40,353 nt of DNA from Faecalibacterium sp. UBA1819 (GCA_002315015.1 DCEX01000007.1:47569-87921); one strand, 5' to 3'. Positions 1-9,158 are shown, numbered from the stretch's first letter. Program-made: numbers and translations. Notes: generated by a model not told the origin, from the sequence alone.

Positions 1-52
1 CGCTAGCCTGTCACGCTAGAGGTCGTGGGTTCGAGCCCCATCCGGGTCGCCA
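1..52 (+). tRNA. tRNA-Asp (GTC), 5' end cut off by the window
   Basis: The 3' part of a tRNA is visible. The anticodon stem CTAGC/GCTAG encloses the loop CTGTCAC, giving anticodon GTC. A T-arm with GGTTCGAGCC follows, and the molecule ends GTCG-CCA with the CCA encoded. The acceptor 5' strand and D-arm lie before the window. It sits six bases before tRNA-Thr, so both probably belong to one tRNA transcript. Confidence 0.93.
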
Positions 53-58
53 TCTTAC

Positions 59-134
<76 letters not shown>

Positions 135-174
135 AAGCTCTGTAAGCTTTTTGAAAGGCTTACAGAGCTTTTCT
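135..174 (+). terminator. Intrinsic terminator of the tRNA cluster
   Basis: AAGCTCTGTAAGC (135-147) pairs perfectly with GCTTACAGAGCTT (158-170) around a 10-base loop, and T-rich sequence follows. It closes the tRNA-Asp/tRNA-Thr transcript before the regulator gene. Confidence 0.9.
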
Positions 175-182
175 TTCGCAAA

Positions 183-208
183 AAACTATTTGCGCGCGCA
201 AATAGTTT
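183..208. promoter_or_regulatory. 26-bp perfect palindrome, candidate MarR operator
   Basis: Each arm reads AAACTATTTGCGC and the repeat is perfect with no spacer. It ends 17 bases before the TTG start of the MarR-family gene and has no T-run, so it does not look like a terminator. MarR proteins are dimers that usually bind palindromes over their own promoters, so an autoregulatory operator is the natural inference. No convincing -35/-10 pair was found around it. Confidence 0.55.
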
Positions 209-225
209 GAGAAAGGAGTGCCTTT

Positions 226-666
226 TTGGAAGTTATTAAATGGATGTCAATTGCCGATCGCCACACCAAAATATTTTTGGATAAGCATCTTGATGAAATG
301 GGGCTCAACAGCAGCCAGTACATGTACATTCTGCGCGTTTGCCGTCAGCCCGGGATTACACAGGATTGCTTTATTAGGCTGTTTTACATTCACCCCAGCA
401 ACGTGACAAGAGCGATTGCCGCGCTGGAAAAGGAAGGTTTTTTAGAACGCCGCAGCAATCAAGGGGACAAGCGTACTTGCCGCTTATTTCCCACACAAAA
501 AGCGTTGCTTGTCAACGAAACCATCCAAGCCCTTTGTACGCAATGGCAAGAGCGTTTGCTTGCCGGTTTTGACGAGCAGCAAAAGGCGCAGTTTTTGCAA
601 ATGTTAGAACGAGCGGCCAAAAATGCAGTGGATGGTGTCATGCAGGACAGGGAGAACATGGAATAA
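226..666 (+). CDS. MarR-family transcriptional regulator
   Basis: 146 residues, the usual MarR length. Residues about 45-110 form a winged helix-turn-helix: the recognition part reads HPSNVTRAIAALEKEGFLER, followed by the wing motif DKRTCRL typical of MarR proteins (D-x-R). The start is TTG at 226, placed by AAAGGAG seven bases upstream. An ATG at 218 lies in another frame. The gene is followed after about 50 bases by a MATE exporter on the same strand, and a perfect palindrome lies just upstream. Inference: a dimeric repressor controlling itself and the exporter, released by a small lipophilic or phenolic compound. The ligand cannot be read from sequence. Confidence 0.88.
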   Translation: MEVIKWMSIADRHTKIFLDKHLDEMGLNSSQYMYILRVCRQPGITQDCFIRLFYIHPSNVTRAIAALEKEGFLERRSNQGDKRTCRLFPTQKALLVNETIQALCTQWQERLLAGFDEQQKAQFLQMLERAAKNAVDGVMQDRENME

Positions 667-718
667 TTTTTTTCAAGCGAGCAATCAACAAAGCAAAAGG
701 ATAAGAGAGGTTTCTATC

Positions 719-2101
719 ATGCAGGCAAATACGGTGAACCCTTTAGGGGTAGAAAAACCATCGAAATTATTAAACACCTATGCGGTGCCCAGCATTATTG
801 CTATGCTGGTCAGCTCCCTTTATAATATCGTTGACCAAATTTTTATCGGGCAGGGCGTGGGCTACTACGGAAATGCCGCCACCAATGTGTCCTATCCCTT
901 GACAACCATTTGTTTGGCCATTGCGCTTTTAATCGGCATTGGCAGTGCGTCCGGCTTTTCGCTTCAGCTGGGCGCCGGCAACCCGGATGCCGCTGCCAAG
1001 GCGGTGGGAAATGCTATTGTAATGATGTTTACTTTCGGTATTTTATATTTTGTCATCATTCAGGTGTTTTTAGACCCTATGCTGATTGCGTTCGGTGCAA
1101 CCGACAAGGTGTTTTCCTATGCAGAAAGCTATACGCGCATTACCGCGCTGGGAATGCCGCTGTTGATTGTCATGAACGGTATGAGCAACTTGGCGCGCGC
1201 AGACGGAAGCCCGAAATATTCTATGAGCTGCATGGTTTTGGGTGCTATCATTAACACAGTGCTCGACCCCATCTTCATTTTTGTGTTTAAGCTGGGGGTC
1301 GCCGGTGCTGCTTGGGCAACGGTGATTGGGCAGTTTTTCTCGTTTGCACTGGCGCTGCGTTATGCATGGCATTTTCGTCACATCCATTTGGAACGCCGCC
1401 ATTTTGTGCCCGATTTTAGACAATGGCTCAAGACGGCTTCCCTTGGAATGAGCAACAGCCTCAATCAGGTTGCCATTACTTTTGTGCAGATTGTGCTGAA
1501 TAACTCGCTGACTTATTACGGCGCGCTTTCCGTTTACGGCAGCGAAATTCCACTGGCTGCCTGCGGCATTGTCATGAAGGTAAACGCCATTCTTTTGGCC
1601 ATTATCATTGGCATTTCTCAAGGTTCCCAGCCCATTATCGGGTTTAACTACGGGGCGCGCCAATATGGGCGCGTGCGCGAGGTGTACCGTCTGGCCGTTA
1701 CCTGCAATTTGGTGGTTTCGGCAGTAGGCTTCATTCTGTTCCAGTTCTTTCCGCAGGCAATTATCTCCATTTTCGGCAATGGCGATGCGCTCTACTTTGA
1801 ATTTGCTGTCAAGTTTATGCGCATCTTCCTTTTGATGGTGCTGCTCAACGGCGTGCAGCTGCTGTCTTCCAATTTCTTCTCCGCGATTGGAAAGCCGCTC
1901 AAAGGTGCGCTGCTGTCGTTAACACGCCAAGTGTTTTTCTTGGTGCCGCTGCTTTTAATTCTGCCGCTGCTTTTCGGCATTGATGGTATTATGTATGCCG
2001 CGCCGGTTGCAGACACGGCGGCATTCATTACCACGATTATCTTAGTTCGTGCCGAGCATCGCCACATGCGCCGCATGGAGGCCGAATGTGCTGCACAATA
2101 A
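719..2101 (+). CDS. MATE-family multidrug/Na+ antiporter
   Basis: 460 residues with about twelve hydrophobic segments, the normal MATE size. The N-terminus (YAVPSIIAMLVSSLYNIVDQ) and the segment QGSQPIIGFNYGAR are characteristic of the NorM/DinF-type exporters that expel cationic drugs in exchange for Na+ or H+. The start at ATG 719 is preceded by AGAGAGG; a longer in-frame ORF from 623 overlaps the marR gene and lacks a ribosome site. It is very probably co-transcribed with the MarR gene upstream and ends at a strong terminator. Substrate unknown. Pairing of a MarR regulator with a MATE pump suggests inducible detoxification. Confidence 0.93.
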   Translation: MQANTVNPLGVEKPSKLLNTYAVPSIIAMLVSSLYNIVDQIFIGQGVGYYGNAATNVSYPLTTICLAIALLIGIGSASGFSLQLGAGNPDAAAKAVGNAIVMMFTFGILYFVIIQVFLDPMLIAFGATDKVFSYAESYTRITALGMPLLIVMNGMSNLARADGSPKYSMSCMVLGAIINTVLDPIFIFVFKLGVAGAAWATVIGQFFSFALALRYAWHFRHIHLERRHFVPDFRQWLKTASLGMSNSLNQVAITFVQIVLNNSLTYYGALSVYGSEIPLAACGIVMKVNAILLAIIIGISQGSQPIIGFNYGARQYGRVREVYRLAVTCNLVVSAVGFILFQFFPQAIISIFGNGDALYFEFAVKFMRIFLLMVLLNGVQLLSSNFFSAIGKPLKGALLSLTRQVFFLVPLLLILPLLFGIDGIMYAAPVADTAAFITTIILVRAEHRHMRRMEAECAAQ

Positions 2102-2121
2102 GCTTTGTTTGTAAATGATAA

Positions 2122-2161
2122 CCCGCTGTACCTATCTAACCGCACGGTACAGCGGGCTTTT
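2122..2161 (+). terminator. Intrinsic terminator after the MATE gene
   Basis: CCCGCTGTACC (2122-2132) pairs with GGTACAGCGGG (2146-2156), an 11-bp perfect stem with a 13-base loop, followed by CTTTT. It separates the exporter unit from the yicC operon. Confidence 0.93.
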
Positions 2162-2193
2162 GCGTCTAAAAAGTAAAAGATATCATTCTTCCC

Positions 2194-2222
2194 TTGAAAA
2201 ATATCCTTAAAAAAGGTATGAT
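2194..2222 (+). promoter_or_regulatory. Sigma-A promoter of the yicC-remA-gmk-priA operon
   Basis: -35 TTGAAA (2194-2199), 17-base spacer, -10 TATGAT (2217-2222). The expected start lies near 2229, about 30 bases before the yicC ATG. Confidence 0.8.
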
Positions 2223-2258
2223 AGAAAATAATTGTGTGTTTTTGGGAGAGTGTGTGCA

Positions 2259-3137
2259 ATGGTTTCAAGCATGACCGGCTATGGCAGGGCTCGCGGCGAA
2301 AAAGGCGGCATGGATTTGACAGTGGAGCTGAAAAGCGTCAATTCTCGCTATTTTGAATATTCTTCACGAATGCCGCGCAGCTTTGCTTTTATGGAGGACC
2401 GCCTCAAAAAGCTCGTCAATGAAAAAGTGGCAAGAGGAAAACTGGAGCTTTGCGTCAGCGTGGTGAATCTGTCCGAGCAGGAAACCCGGATTGTTCCCAA
2501 TTTGGAGCTGGCCGGCCAGTATCTTTCTGCCATGCGTCAGATGGCGCAGGAGCTGAAGCTGGAGGATGACGTGACGCTTTCCGTGTTGGCGCGTCAGCCG
2601 GATGTGTTTGCCAGCGTTCGTGCGCAGCAGGACGAACAGGCGCTTTGGGAAAATGTCAGCGAAATTGCACAGCAGGCGCTGGAAGCCTTTTTGCAAATGC
2701 GCCGCACTGAGGGCGAAAAACTCAAAGAGGATATTGAAGCACGTCTGTGCCGCTTGGAACAAATGGTCGGACAAGTGGAGCAAGGCAGTGAACAGCGTGT
2801 GAAGGCTTACACAGAGCGCCTGTATGAGCGTTTGAAAGCTGTTTTGGGCGACCGCAGCGTGGACGATGCCCGCGTGCTGACGGAAGCTGCCGTCTTTGCC
2901 GATAAAACGGCGGTGGACGAGGAAACGGTGCGTTTGCGCAGCCACATTAAGCAATATCGTGAGATTTTGCAGTTGGACGAGCCGGTTGGCCGAAAGCTTG
3001 ATTTTCTCACGCAGGAACTCAACCGCGAAACGAATACCATCGGTTCCAAATGCTCCGATTTGGACATCACAAAGCTGGTGGTTGAGATGAAAGCCGAAAT
3101 TGAGAAAATTCGCGAGCAGGTACAGAATATGGAGTAA
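2259..3137 (+). CDS. yicC: YicC/YloC-family endoribonuclease
   Basis: 292 residues, matching the family (about 290). The N-terminus [11 protein letters not shown] is the family hallmark, and the C-terminal DUF1732 region contains the motif RLRSHIKQ and ends [19 protein letters not shown]. YicC proteins are reported to be endoribonucleases acting in RNA turnover; that is family knowledge, not visible here. The start is ATG 2259 with GGGAGAG upstream; a longer ORF from 2232 starts inside the leader. First gene of an operon with remA and gmk, the common Firmicutes order. Confidence 0.93.
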   Translation: MVSSMTGYGRARGEKGGMDLTVELKSVNSRYFEYSSRMPRSFAFMEDRLKKLVNEKVARGKLELCVSVVNLSEQETRIVPNLELAGQYLSAMRQMAQELKLEDDVTLSVLARQPDVFASVRAQQDEQALWENVSEIAQQALEAFLQMRRTEGEKLKEDIEARLCRLEQMVGQVEQGSEQRVKAYTERLYERLKAVLGDRSVDDARVLTEAAVFADKTAVDEETVRLRSHIKQYREILQLDEPVGRKLDFLTQELNRETNTIGSKCSDLDITKLVVEMKAEIEKIREQVQNME

Positions 3138-3148
3138 GGAGGCCCCGT

Positions 3149-3412
3149 ATGAGGCTGATTAACATTGGGTTTGGAAATATGGTGAATGCCGGAAAGCTGA
3201 TTGCAATTGTCAGCCCCGAGTCGGCGCCCATTAAACGCATTGTACAGGAAGCGCGCGATAAAGGAAGCTTGATTGATGCGACCTATGGCAGACGCACACG
3301 CGCGGTGATTATTATGGACTCGGATCATGTGGTGCTTTCGGCGGTGCAGCCTGAAACGGTGGCCAATCGCTTGAATGATGAGGCGGAAAACGAGGAGGAA
3401 GATGATGAATAA
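3149..3412 (+). CDS. remA: RemA/DUF370 extracellular-matrix regulator
   Basis: 87 residues beginning [20 protein letters not shown], diagnostic of the RemA family. The core [19 protein letters not shown] follows, and the tail is strongly acidic ([10 protein letters not shown]). In Bacillus subtilis RemA binds DNA as a ring-shaped oligomer and switches on biofilm-matrix genes; its role in Clostridia is less certain. A strong TAAGGAGG site precedes the ATG. The 3' end overlaps the start of gmk by eight bases, consistent with translational coupling. Confidence 0.93.
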   Translation: MRLINIGFGNMVNAGKLIAIVSPESAPIKRIVQEARDKGSLIDATYGRRTRAVIIMDSDHVVLSAVQPETVANRLNDEAENEEEDDE

Positions 3413-3971
3413 GGAACGCTGTTTGCTGGTGATTTCCGGCCCGTCCGGCGCGGGTAAGGATACCGTGGTGCGAAGAATGCTGGAGCAGCACCCGGAAATT
3501 GAAATGTCTGTTTCTGCAACCACTCGTGCGCCGCGTGAGCACGAAGTGGACGGGGTGGACTATTATTTCTTGAAAAAGGAAGATTTTGAAAAGCGTCTGG
3601 AACAGGGCGACGTACTGGAGCATGTAAAATACTGTGATAATTACTATGGTACGTTAAAAAGCGAAATTGAACAGCGTATGGAAAAAGGCGTGACTACCGT
3701 TTTAATTATCGAGGTGTATGGCGCGGCCAATATTAAAAAAATCTACCCGGAAAGTACGCTGATTTTCATTATGCCGCCCAACGAAGAAGAATTGGCACGC
3801 CGGCTGCGCACGCGCGGAACAGAAACCGAAGAAGTCATTCAGCAGCGGCTGCATCGCGCCAAAGAAGAACTTGGGCGTGTGGGTGAGTACGACTTCGCGG
3901 TGACCAATTTGGATGTCGATGAATGTGCCGGTGAAGTCTACGATATTTTGCAGCGCAGACAGAGTGAATGA
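3405..3971 (+). CDS. gmk: Guanylate kinase
   Basis: 188 residues. It phosphorylates GMP to GDP with ATP in guanine nucleotide synthesis. The P-loop is GPSGAGKDT (residues 12-20), followed by the GMP-binding stretch [19 protein letters not shown] and the lid region [20 protein letters not shown] 3405 is chosen over 3402 because AGGAGG (3393-3398) then sits at proper spacing; both are possible and differ by one residue. It overlaps remA upstream and priA downstream (ATGA). In many Clostridia rpoZ and coaBC lie between gmk and priA; here they are absent. Confidence 0.95.
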   Translation: MNKERCLLVISGPSGAGKDTVVRRMLEQHPEIEMSVSATTRAPREHEVDGVDYYFLKKEDFEKRLEQGDVLEHVKYCDNYYGTLKSEIEQRMEKGVTTVLIIEVYGAANIKKIYPESTLIFIMPPNEEELARRLRTRGTETEEVIQQRLHRAKEELGRVGEYDFAVTNLDVDECAGEVYDILQRRQSE

Positions 3972-6268
3972 CCGAAAACACAAAGGAAACGGCAAAGCAA
4001 AAGGAGGAGCGGCGTTTGCAGGTGGCACAAGTGGCCGTGGAGCGCACGACGCTTCATTTTGACAAGCTTTATTCTTATGTGGTTCCGCCGCATCTGGCGG
4101 ATGCCGTACAGACAGGCAGCATTGTATTGGTGCCATTCGGCAAGGGCGGACGCGCCCGCGTTGGCTTGGTGGCGGATTTGCAGGAGTGTGAAGATGTCGG
4201 AAAGCTGAAAACCATTTTTGATGCGGCACCCGAACAAGCGAGACTTTCCGGTGAATTGCTGGATTTAGCCCGCGACCTGCGGGAAACAACGTTTTGCACC
4301 TACTATGAAGCGGTGAAAGCGGTGCTTCCGTATGGAGCGCAGTACAAAGCGGTGCTGAAAGACGGCCGCCCGTGCCTGCAAAAGCAGCTGGTACGCCACA
4401 GCGACACGCTCTATGCCGTCAACGAAGCACCGGGCGAAAAAAAGCGCGTCACACAAAAGCAGCAGGCTGCGCTGGATTTGCTGGCGCAGGCACCGCGCAC
4501 GGCTGCGCAGATGGAAAGCATGGGCATCAGCCGTGCAGTGCTCAACACTCTTTGCAAAAACGGTTTGCTGCGCAAGGAATCGCAGGAAAAAACGGTGCGT
4601 TTATATGAAGGCGCCAAGGAACAAAAAACGCCTTTAGTGCTCAGCGAAATACAAAACCGGGTTTACGAGCAGCTTGCCGCTTTACTGGAAGCTCCTCCGG
4701 CTGCGGCGTTGCTCTATGGTGTGACATCCAGCGGAAAAACAGCGGTTTTTATCAAGCTGATTGAAAAGACGCTGTCCATGGGGCGGCAAGCGCTGATGCT
4801 GGTGCCGGAAATCTCTTTAACGCCGCAAATGGTCTATCGGCTGAAAGCGGCTTTTGGCCAGCGTGTAGCGGTTCAGCATTCTTCATTGTCACACACTGAG
4901 CGCTTGCTGCAATGGAATCAGATTCAGCAGGGCGGCGCTGATATTGTAGTGGGGACACGCAGCGCGGTGTTTGCCCCGCTGGAACGCATCGGGCTGATTA
5001 TTCTGGATGAGGAGCAGGAGCACACCTACCACTCCGAAAACCCGCCGCGCTTTTTGGCGCATGACATTGCAAAGCAAAGAGCCGTGCGGCATGGCGCGCT
5101 GTTCTTGGCAGCCAGTGCCACCCCCAGCATTGAAAGCTATTACTATGCCAAACAAGGGCGCTATCACTTGGCCGAAATGACGCAGCGCTATAACGGAATG
5201 CCGCTGCCGCAAGTAGAAATGATTGATATGCGCCGAGAATTGGAGCAGGGGAATGCGTCAGGTATTTCGGGCCGTTTGGAGCAAAAGCTTAAAGAACACC
5301 TTGCCAGAGGGGAACAGGCAATTTTGCTTCTCAATCGGCGCGGCTATAAAACGGTGGGAATGTGTACGGCTTGCGGTCAGGTTCTGAAATGCCCGTCGTG
5401 CAGCGTTCCAATGGTGTATCACAAAGCGGAAGAACGCTTGTTGTGCCATTACTGCGGAAAGAGCGTTTCTCCTGTGCCCTCGCAATGCCCGGAATGCGGC
5501 GAGCGGATAAAATATACCGGCTTTGGAACACAGCGTGTAGAGGAGGAGCTGGCCGAAAAGTTTCCTGCTGCGCGTGTGCTTCGCATGGATATGGACACGA
5601 CCCGCAAGAAAAATGCCCACGAGGAAATGCTGGCGGCCTTTGCACGCGGAGAGTACGACATTATGCTGGGCACGCAAATGGTAGCCAAAGGGCTGGATTT
5701 TGAACGTGTCACGCTGGTGGGCGTATTGGGCATTGACCAAATGCTTTTCTCCCAAGGCTATAAAGCGTTTGAGCAAGTGTTCAGCTTGGTCACACAGGTA
5801 GTCGGGCGCGGCGGACGCAGCAAGCAGCCGGGCTATGCGCTGATTCAAACCGTAGAGCCGCACCACCCTGTGCTGCAAATGGCAGCGCGGCAGGACTACC
5901 ATGCATTTTATGAAAGTGAAATTGCCTTTCGGAAACTCAATTTATATCCGCCGTTTTGCTCTATTTGTATGATTGGATTTTCCGGTAAGGAGGAACAGAA
6001 AGTGCAGCAAGCGGCGCGTGCGATGGCGCAAATCATTGCGCAGATAGCTGCAAAAAGCTATCCCGAGCTTCCGCTGCGCGTGCTGGGCCCTGCGCCGATG
6101 AGCGTGGCTATGATTCAGGAAAAATACCGTTATAAGCTGACGTTAAAGTGCCGTGTCGGCGCACGTCTGCGCCAAATGCTGCGGCAAGCGGTGCAGGCGT
6201 ATGACGGAGCCGGCTGGTCGGGAAAAGCCAGCGTAACGATTGACTTTTATGCACAGGCAGACGTTTGA
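3968..6268 (+). CDS. priA: Primosomal replication restart helicase PriA
   Basis: 766 residues. PriA reloads the replicative helicase at stalled forks and D-loops. The N-terminal 3'-DNA-binding domain has the family phrase LHFDKLYSYVVP (residues about 29-40). Walker A is GVTSSGKT (about 252-259) and Walker B is DEEQ (347-350), where DEEH is usual. Four Cys pairs (CTAC, CPSC, CHYC, CPEC) form the two zinc sites between the helicase lobes. The motif VI region reads GRGGR where GRAGR is common. It starts by ATGA overlap with gmk, so translation is coupled. The gene is full length and the Gln in motif II may be a lineage trait. Confidence 0.97.
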   Translation: MTENTKETAKQKEERRLQVAQVAVERTTLHFDKLYSYVVPPHLADAVQTGSIVLVPFGKGGRARVGLVADLQECEDVGKLKTIFDAAPEQARLSGELLDLARDLRETTFCTYYEAVKAVLPYGAQYKAVLKDGRPCLQKQLVRHSDTLYAVNEAPGEKKRVTQKQQAALDLLAQAPRTAAQMESMGISRAVLNTLCKNGLLRKESQEKTVRLYEGAKEQKTPLVLSEIQNRVYEQLAALLEAPPAAALLYGVTSSGKTAVFIKLIEKTLSMGRQALMLVPEISLTPQMVYRLKAAFGQRVAVQHSSLSHTERLLQWNQIQQGGADIVVGTRSAVFAPLERIGLIILDEEQEHTYHSENPPRFLAHDIAKQRAVRHGALFLAASATPSIESYYYAKQGRYHLAEMTQRYNGMPLPQVEMIDMRRELEQGNASGISGRLEQKLKEHLARGEQAILLLNRRGYKTVGMCTACGQVLKCPSCSVPMVYHKAEERLLCHYCGKSVSPVPSQCPECGERIKYTGFGTQRVEEELAEKFPAARVLRMDMDTTRKKNAHEEMLAAFARGEYDIMLGTQMVAKGLDFERVTLVGVLGIDQMLFSQGYKAFEQVFSLVTQVVGRGGRSKQPGYALIQTVEPHHPVLQMAARQDYHAFYESEIAFRKLNLYPPFCSICMIGFSGKEEQKVQQAARAMAQIIAQIAAKSYPELPLRVLGPAPMSVAMIQEKYRYKLTLKCRVGARLRQMLRQAVQAYDGAGWSGKASVTIDFYAQADV

Positions 6269-6333
6269 AAAAAACCTGCCGATCAGAATGCTTTGAAAAG
6301 CACTATAAAACATAATATTTGGAGGAAACAACC

Positions 6334-6837
6334 ATGGGTTTAAGAACAATTGTACAAGACGGAGATCCGATTTTAACGAAAAAATGCCGCCCTGTCACTA
6401 ATTTTGACGATAAACTGGCACAGCTGCTCGATGATATGCGCGAAACGCTGATTGAGGCAAACGGCTACGGCTTGGCAGGGCCTCAGGTGGGCATCCTGCG
6501 CCGCGTATTCATCAGCGTGGATGAGCGTGACATGGATGAGAACGCCGAAGAGCAGGAAATGAAGTTTTTGGAGTTTATCAACCCGGAAATTCTCTCCACC
6601 GAAGGAGAAGTGATGCAGTATGAAGGGTGCTTATCCTTCCCCGGCAGAAACGGCGCGATTAAGCGCCCGGAAAAGGTAGTGGCACGCGCATTTGACCGCC
6701 ACGGCAATCCTTTTACGATTGAAGCAGAAGGAATGCTTGCACGCTGCATCTGCCACGAGTCGGACCATCTGGACGGCGTGACCATCGTGGACCGCGCAGA
6801 GTATTTTTATGAGGATATGGACGGCGAGGAAGAATGA
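6334..6837 (+). CDS. def: Peptide deformylase
   Basis: 167 residues. It removes the formyl group from the N-terminal Met of new proteins. All three family motifs are present: GLAGPQVG (about residues 46-53), EGCLSFPG (about 96-103; its Cys binds the metal) and HESDHLDG (about 141-148; two His metal ligands and the catalytic Glu). Ser replaces the more usual Phe, Met or Ile after HE. ATG 6334 follows GGAGGA at good distance; an ORF extension to 6319 lies before that site. It overlaps fmt by ATGA, the classic def-fmt pair of opposite activities. Confidence 0.97.
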   Translation: MGLRTIVQDGDPILTKKCRPVTNFDDKLAQLLDDMRETLIEANGYGLAGPQVGILRRVFISVDERDMDENAEEQEMKFLEFINPEILSTEGEVMQYEGCLSFPGRNGAIKRPEKVVARAFDRHGNPFTIEAEGMLARCICHESDHLDGVTIVDRAEYFYEDMDGEEE

Positions 6838-7769
6838 AGCTGATTTTTATGGGAACACCGGATATTGCCGCTCAGTCGCTGCAAGCCATTTTGCAGGAGG
6901 GTGCGCATGAGGTGTGCGCGGTGTTTACCCGCGAGGATAAGCCCGTAGGGCGCAAACAGGTATTGACGGCTCCGCCGGTGAAGCAGCTGGCGCTGGAATA
7001 TGACATTCCGGTGTTTCAGCCGAAAACGCTGAAAGACGAAGCACTGCAAGCGCAGATTGCGGCGATGCAGGCGGATTTGATTGTCGTAGTTGCCTATGGG
7101 CGCATTCTGCCGCCGCCGGTGCTGAACGCTGCGCGTTTTGGGGCGGTAAATCTGCACGTTTCCCTTTTGCCGAAGTACCGGGGCGCGGCGCCGATTCAGT
7201 GGAGCGTCATCCACGGCGATGCGCAGACGGGTGTCAGCATTATGCAGTTGGATGAGGGACTGGATACCGGCGATCTTCTGTCGGTGAAACCCATTGAAAT
7301 CGGGGAAAATGAAACAAGCGGTGAGCTATTTGAGCGTGTGAGTGCCCTCGGTGCGCAGGTGCTTTTGGAAACCCTGCACGACATTGAGCAAGGCCGTGCA
7401 AAACGCACCCCGCAGGATCATGCAAAGGCGACACTGGCGCCGCCGCTTACAAAAGAAATGGCAAAGTTTGATTTTGACAAGGATGCAAGAGTGCTGCACA
7501 ACCTCATTCGCGGTATGAACCCGTGGCCGGTGGCGTACTTCGAGTATCAAGGCAAAAAAATCAAGGTGAAAACATCGCGCATTGCGGGCGACGAGTCTGC
7601 ACAGGCCGCTTGCGGCACAGTGTTGTCGGTGAAGCCTTTAAGGGTTGCCTGTGCGGCGGGTGCGCTGACGTTAGTAGAAGTGGTGCCTGAGGGCAGCCGC
7701 CCCATGCAGGGAAGCGAGTGGGCCGCAGGCCGCCGCTTGAACACCGGAGATGTGCTGAGCGAAACTTGA
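6834..7769 (+). CDS. fmt: Methionyl-tRNA formyltransferase
   Basis: 311 residues. It formylates initiator Met-tRNA using 10-formyl-tetrahydrofolate. The N-terminus KLIFMGTPDIA, the catalytic segment NLHVSLLPKYRGAAPIQW (Asn106 and His108) and Asp144 in LDEGLDTGD match the known active-site triad at the same numbering as the E. coli enzyme. The C-terminal oligonucleotide-binding domain covers about residues 205-311. Translation is coupled to def through the ATGA overlap. Confidence 0.97.
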   Translation: MKLIFMGTPDIAAQSLQAILQEGAHEVCAVFTREDKPVGRKQVLTAPPVKQLALEYDIPVFQPKTLKDEALQAQIAAMQADLIVVVAYGRILPPPVLNAARFGAVNLHVSLLPKYRGAAPIQWSVIHGDAQTGVSIMQLDEGLDTGDLLSVKPIEIGENETSGELFERVSALGAQVLLETLHDIEQGRAKRTPQDHAKATLAPPLTKEMAKFDFDKDARVLHNLIRGMNPWPVAYFEYQGKKIKVKTSRIAGDESAQAACGTVLSVKPLRVACAAGALTLVEVVPEGSRPMQGSEWAAGRRLNTGDVLSET

Positions 7770-7794
7770 CGGTTTGACAATTCAGGGAGCTTTT

Positions 7795-9105
7795 ATGAAA
7801 GATGCACGCAGAGTGGCCGCCGAAGCGTTGATGCGGCAGGAAAAAAACGGATATGCAAATTTGGTGCTAAAAAGCGTTTTGGCGCACTGGAAAGCCAGCG
7901 CACAGGAAAAGGCGCTTGCGTCGGCGATTTTTTACGGAACTGTGGAGCGCATGGCGACCATTGATTGGATTTTGCAGCAGTTTTTGACAAAGCCGCTGGA
8001 AAAAGCGGATGCCGTCGTGCGCGCTGTGCTGCGCAGCGGGTTATATCAAGGGCGCTGGATGGACAGCGTCCCCGTACACACGGCGGTTGACGAATCGGTC
8101 AAACTGTGTAAGCGCATGGGAAAGGGCAGTGCTGCCGGATTGGTGAATGCCGTTTTGCGCAAAGCGGTTTCCTACGATCTGGCCGCAGCCGTATTTCCGA
8201 GTGAGGCGGAACGTCTGCGCGTTATGTACAGCGTATCGGAGCCGATGGCACAGTTTTTATTGGAAAAGCTCCCTGAGGATGCACAGGCCTTTTTGCAGTC
8301 TTCGTTTGAAAAGCTGGCGTTCTGTGTGCGTGTCAATACTTTAAAGACAAGCGTAGAAGAATTACAGCGTTTTTTTGAACAGCAGGGCATTGCCGCGCAA
8401 GAAGGCGAGGTAAAAGGCGCTCTGCTGCTCGATTGGCACGGAAGCTTGACGGAGTGCGAAGCGTTTCGCCAAGGGTGGTTTCATGTGCAGGGGCAGTCGT
8501 CCCAGCTGGCGTGTGCGGCGCTCGATGCGGGCGAACACCAAAAAGTGGTAGACCTATGCGCAGCGCCGGGCGGAAAGAGCGCGCTTTTGGCACAAAAGAT
8601 GAACAATACAGGTGCACTTTTTTGCCGCGATGTTTCAAAAAGCCGTGTTCGGCTGATTGAAGAAACCTTGCAGCGCCTTGGCATTACGAATGCACAGGTA
8701 CAAGCCGGTGATGCATCCGTTTGGGATGAGACGCTGGCCAATGCCGACCGTGTGCTGTGCGATGTGCCGTGTTCCGGGTTAGGCACACTGGCCAAAAAGC
8801 CCGATGTGCGTTATAAGAGCCTAGACGGCTTAGAAACGCTTACGCAATTGCAAGCGCGTATTTTGGAAACGGGCGCGGGGTATGTGAAGCCGGGCGGAAT
8901 TTTAGTGTATTCGACCTGTACCGTGAACCCCGATGAAAACGAATGTGTGGTGCGGGACTTTTTGAACCGTCACCCGGAATTTGAAGTGCGGCACTTTGAT
9001 GCTCCCGAATGGGCGCGTCAGACGCCGGAAGGGGTGCTGGTGTGTCCGCCCTGCGCGCAGGCGGACGGATTTTTCATTGCGAAGCTGCAAAAGCGCTTGC
9101 AGTAA
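7795..9105 (+). CDS. rsmB: 16S rRNA (cytosine-C5) methyltransferase RsmB
   Basis: 436 residues. It methylates C967 (E. coli numbering) of 16S rRNA with S-adenosylmethionine. The N-terminal NusB-like helical domain spans residues 1 to about 140. The SAM motif VVDLCAAPGGKSALLAQ and the two catalytic Cys motifs, DVPCSGLG and YSTCTVNPDENE, are intact. ATG 7795 has CAGGGAG just upstream; the upstream in-frame ATG at 7774 has none. It continues the def-fmt operon about 25 bases after fmt, the usual Firmicutes order. Confidence 0.96.
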   Translation: MKDARRVAAEALMRQEKNGYANLVLKSVLAHWKASAQEKALASAIFYGTVERMATIDWILQQFLTKPLEKADAVVRAVLRSGLYQGRWMDSVPVHTAVDESVKLCKRMGKGSAAGLVNAVLRKAVSYDLAAAVFPSEAERLRVMYSVSEPMAQFLLEKLPEDAQAFLQSSFEKLAFCVRVNTLKTSVEELQRFFEQQGIAAQEGEVKGALLLDWHGSLTECEAFRQGWFHVQGQSSQLACAALDAGEHQKVVDLCAAPGGKSALLAQKMNNTGALFCRDVSKSRVRLIEETLQRLGITNAQVQAGDASVWDETLANADRVLCDVPCSGLGTLAKKPDVRYKSLDGLETLTQLQARILETGAGYVKPGGILVYSTCTVNPDENECVVRDFLNRHPEFEVRHFDAPEWARQTPEGVLVCPPCAQADGFFIAKLQKRLQ

Positions 9106-9158
9106 ATGCGGTGTTTGAGGATTGTGTATAGCATCAAAGGAAAGTTTGTGGTAAAATA

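Noticed and set aside
183..208. Palindrome as a second tRNA terminator
   Set aside because: There is no T-run on either side and a strong terminator already ends at 174.
1070..1663. Long minus-strand open frame inside the MATE gene (and similar ones elsewhere)
   Set aside because: It lies opposite a clear gene, has no ribosome site and no recognisable protein features; it is a shadow of codon use on the other strand.
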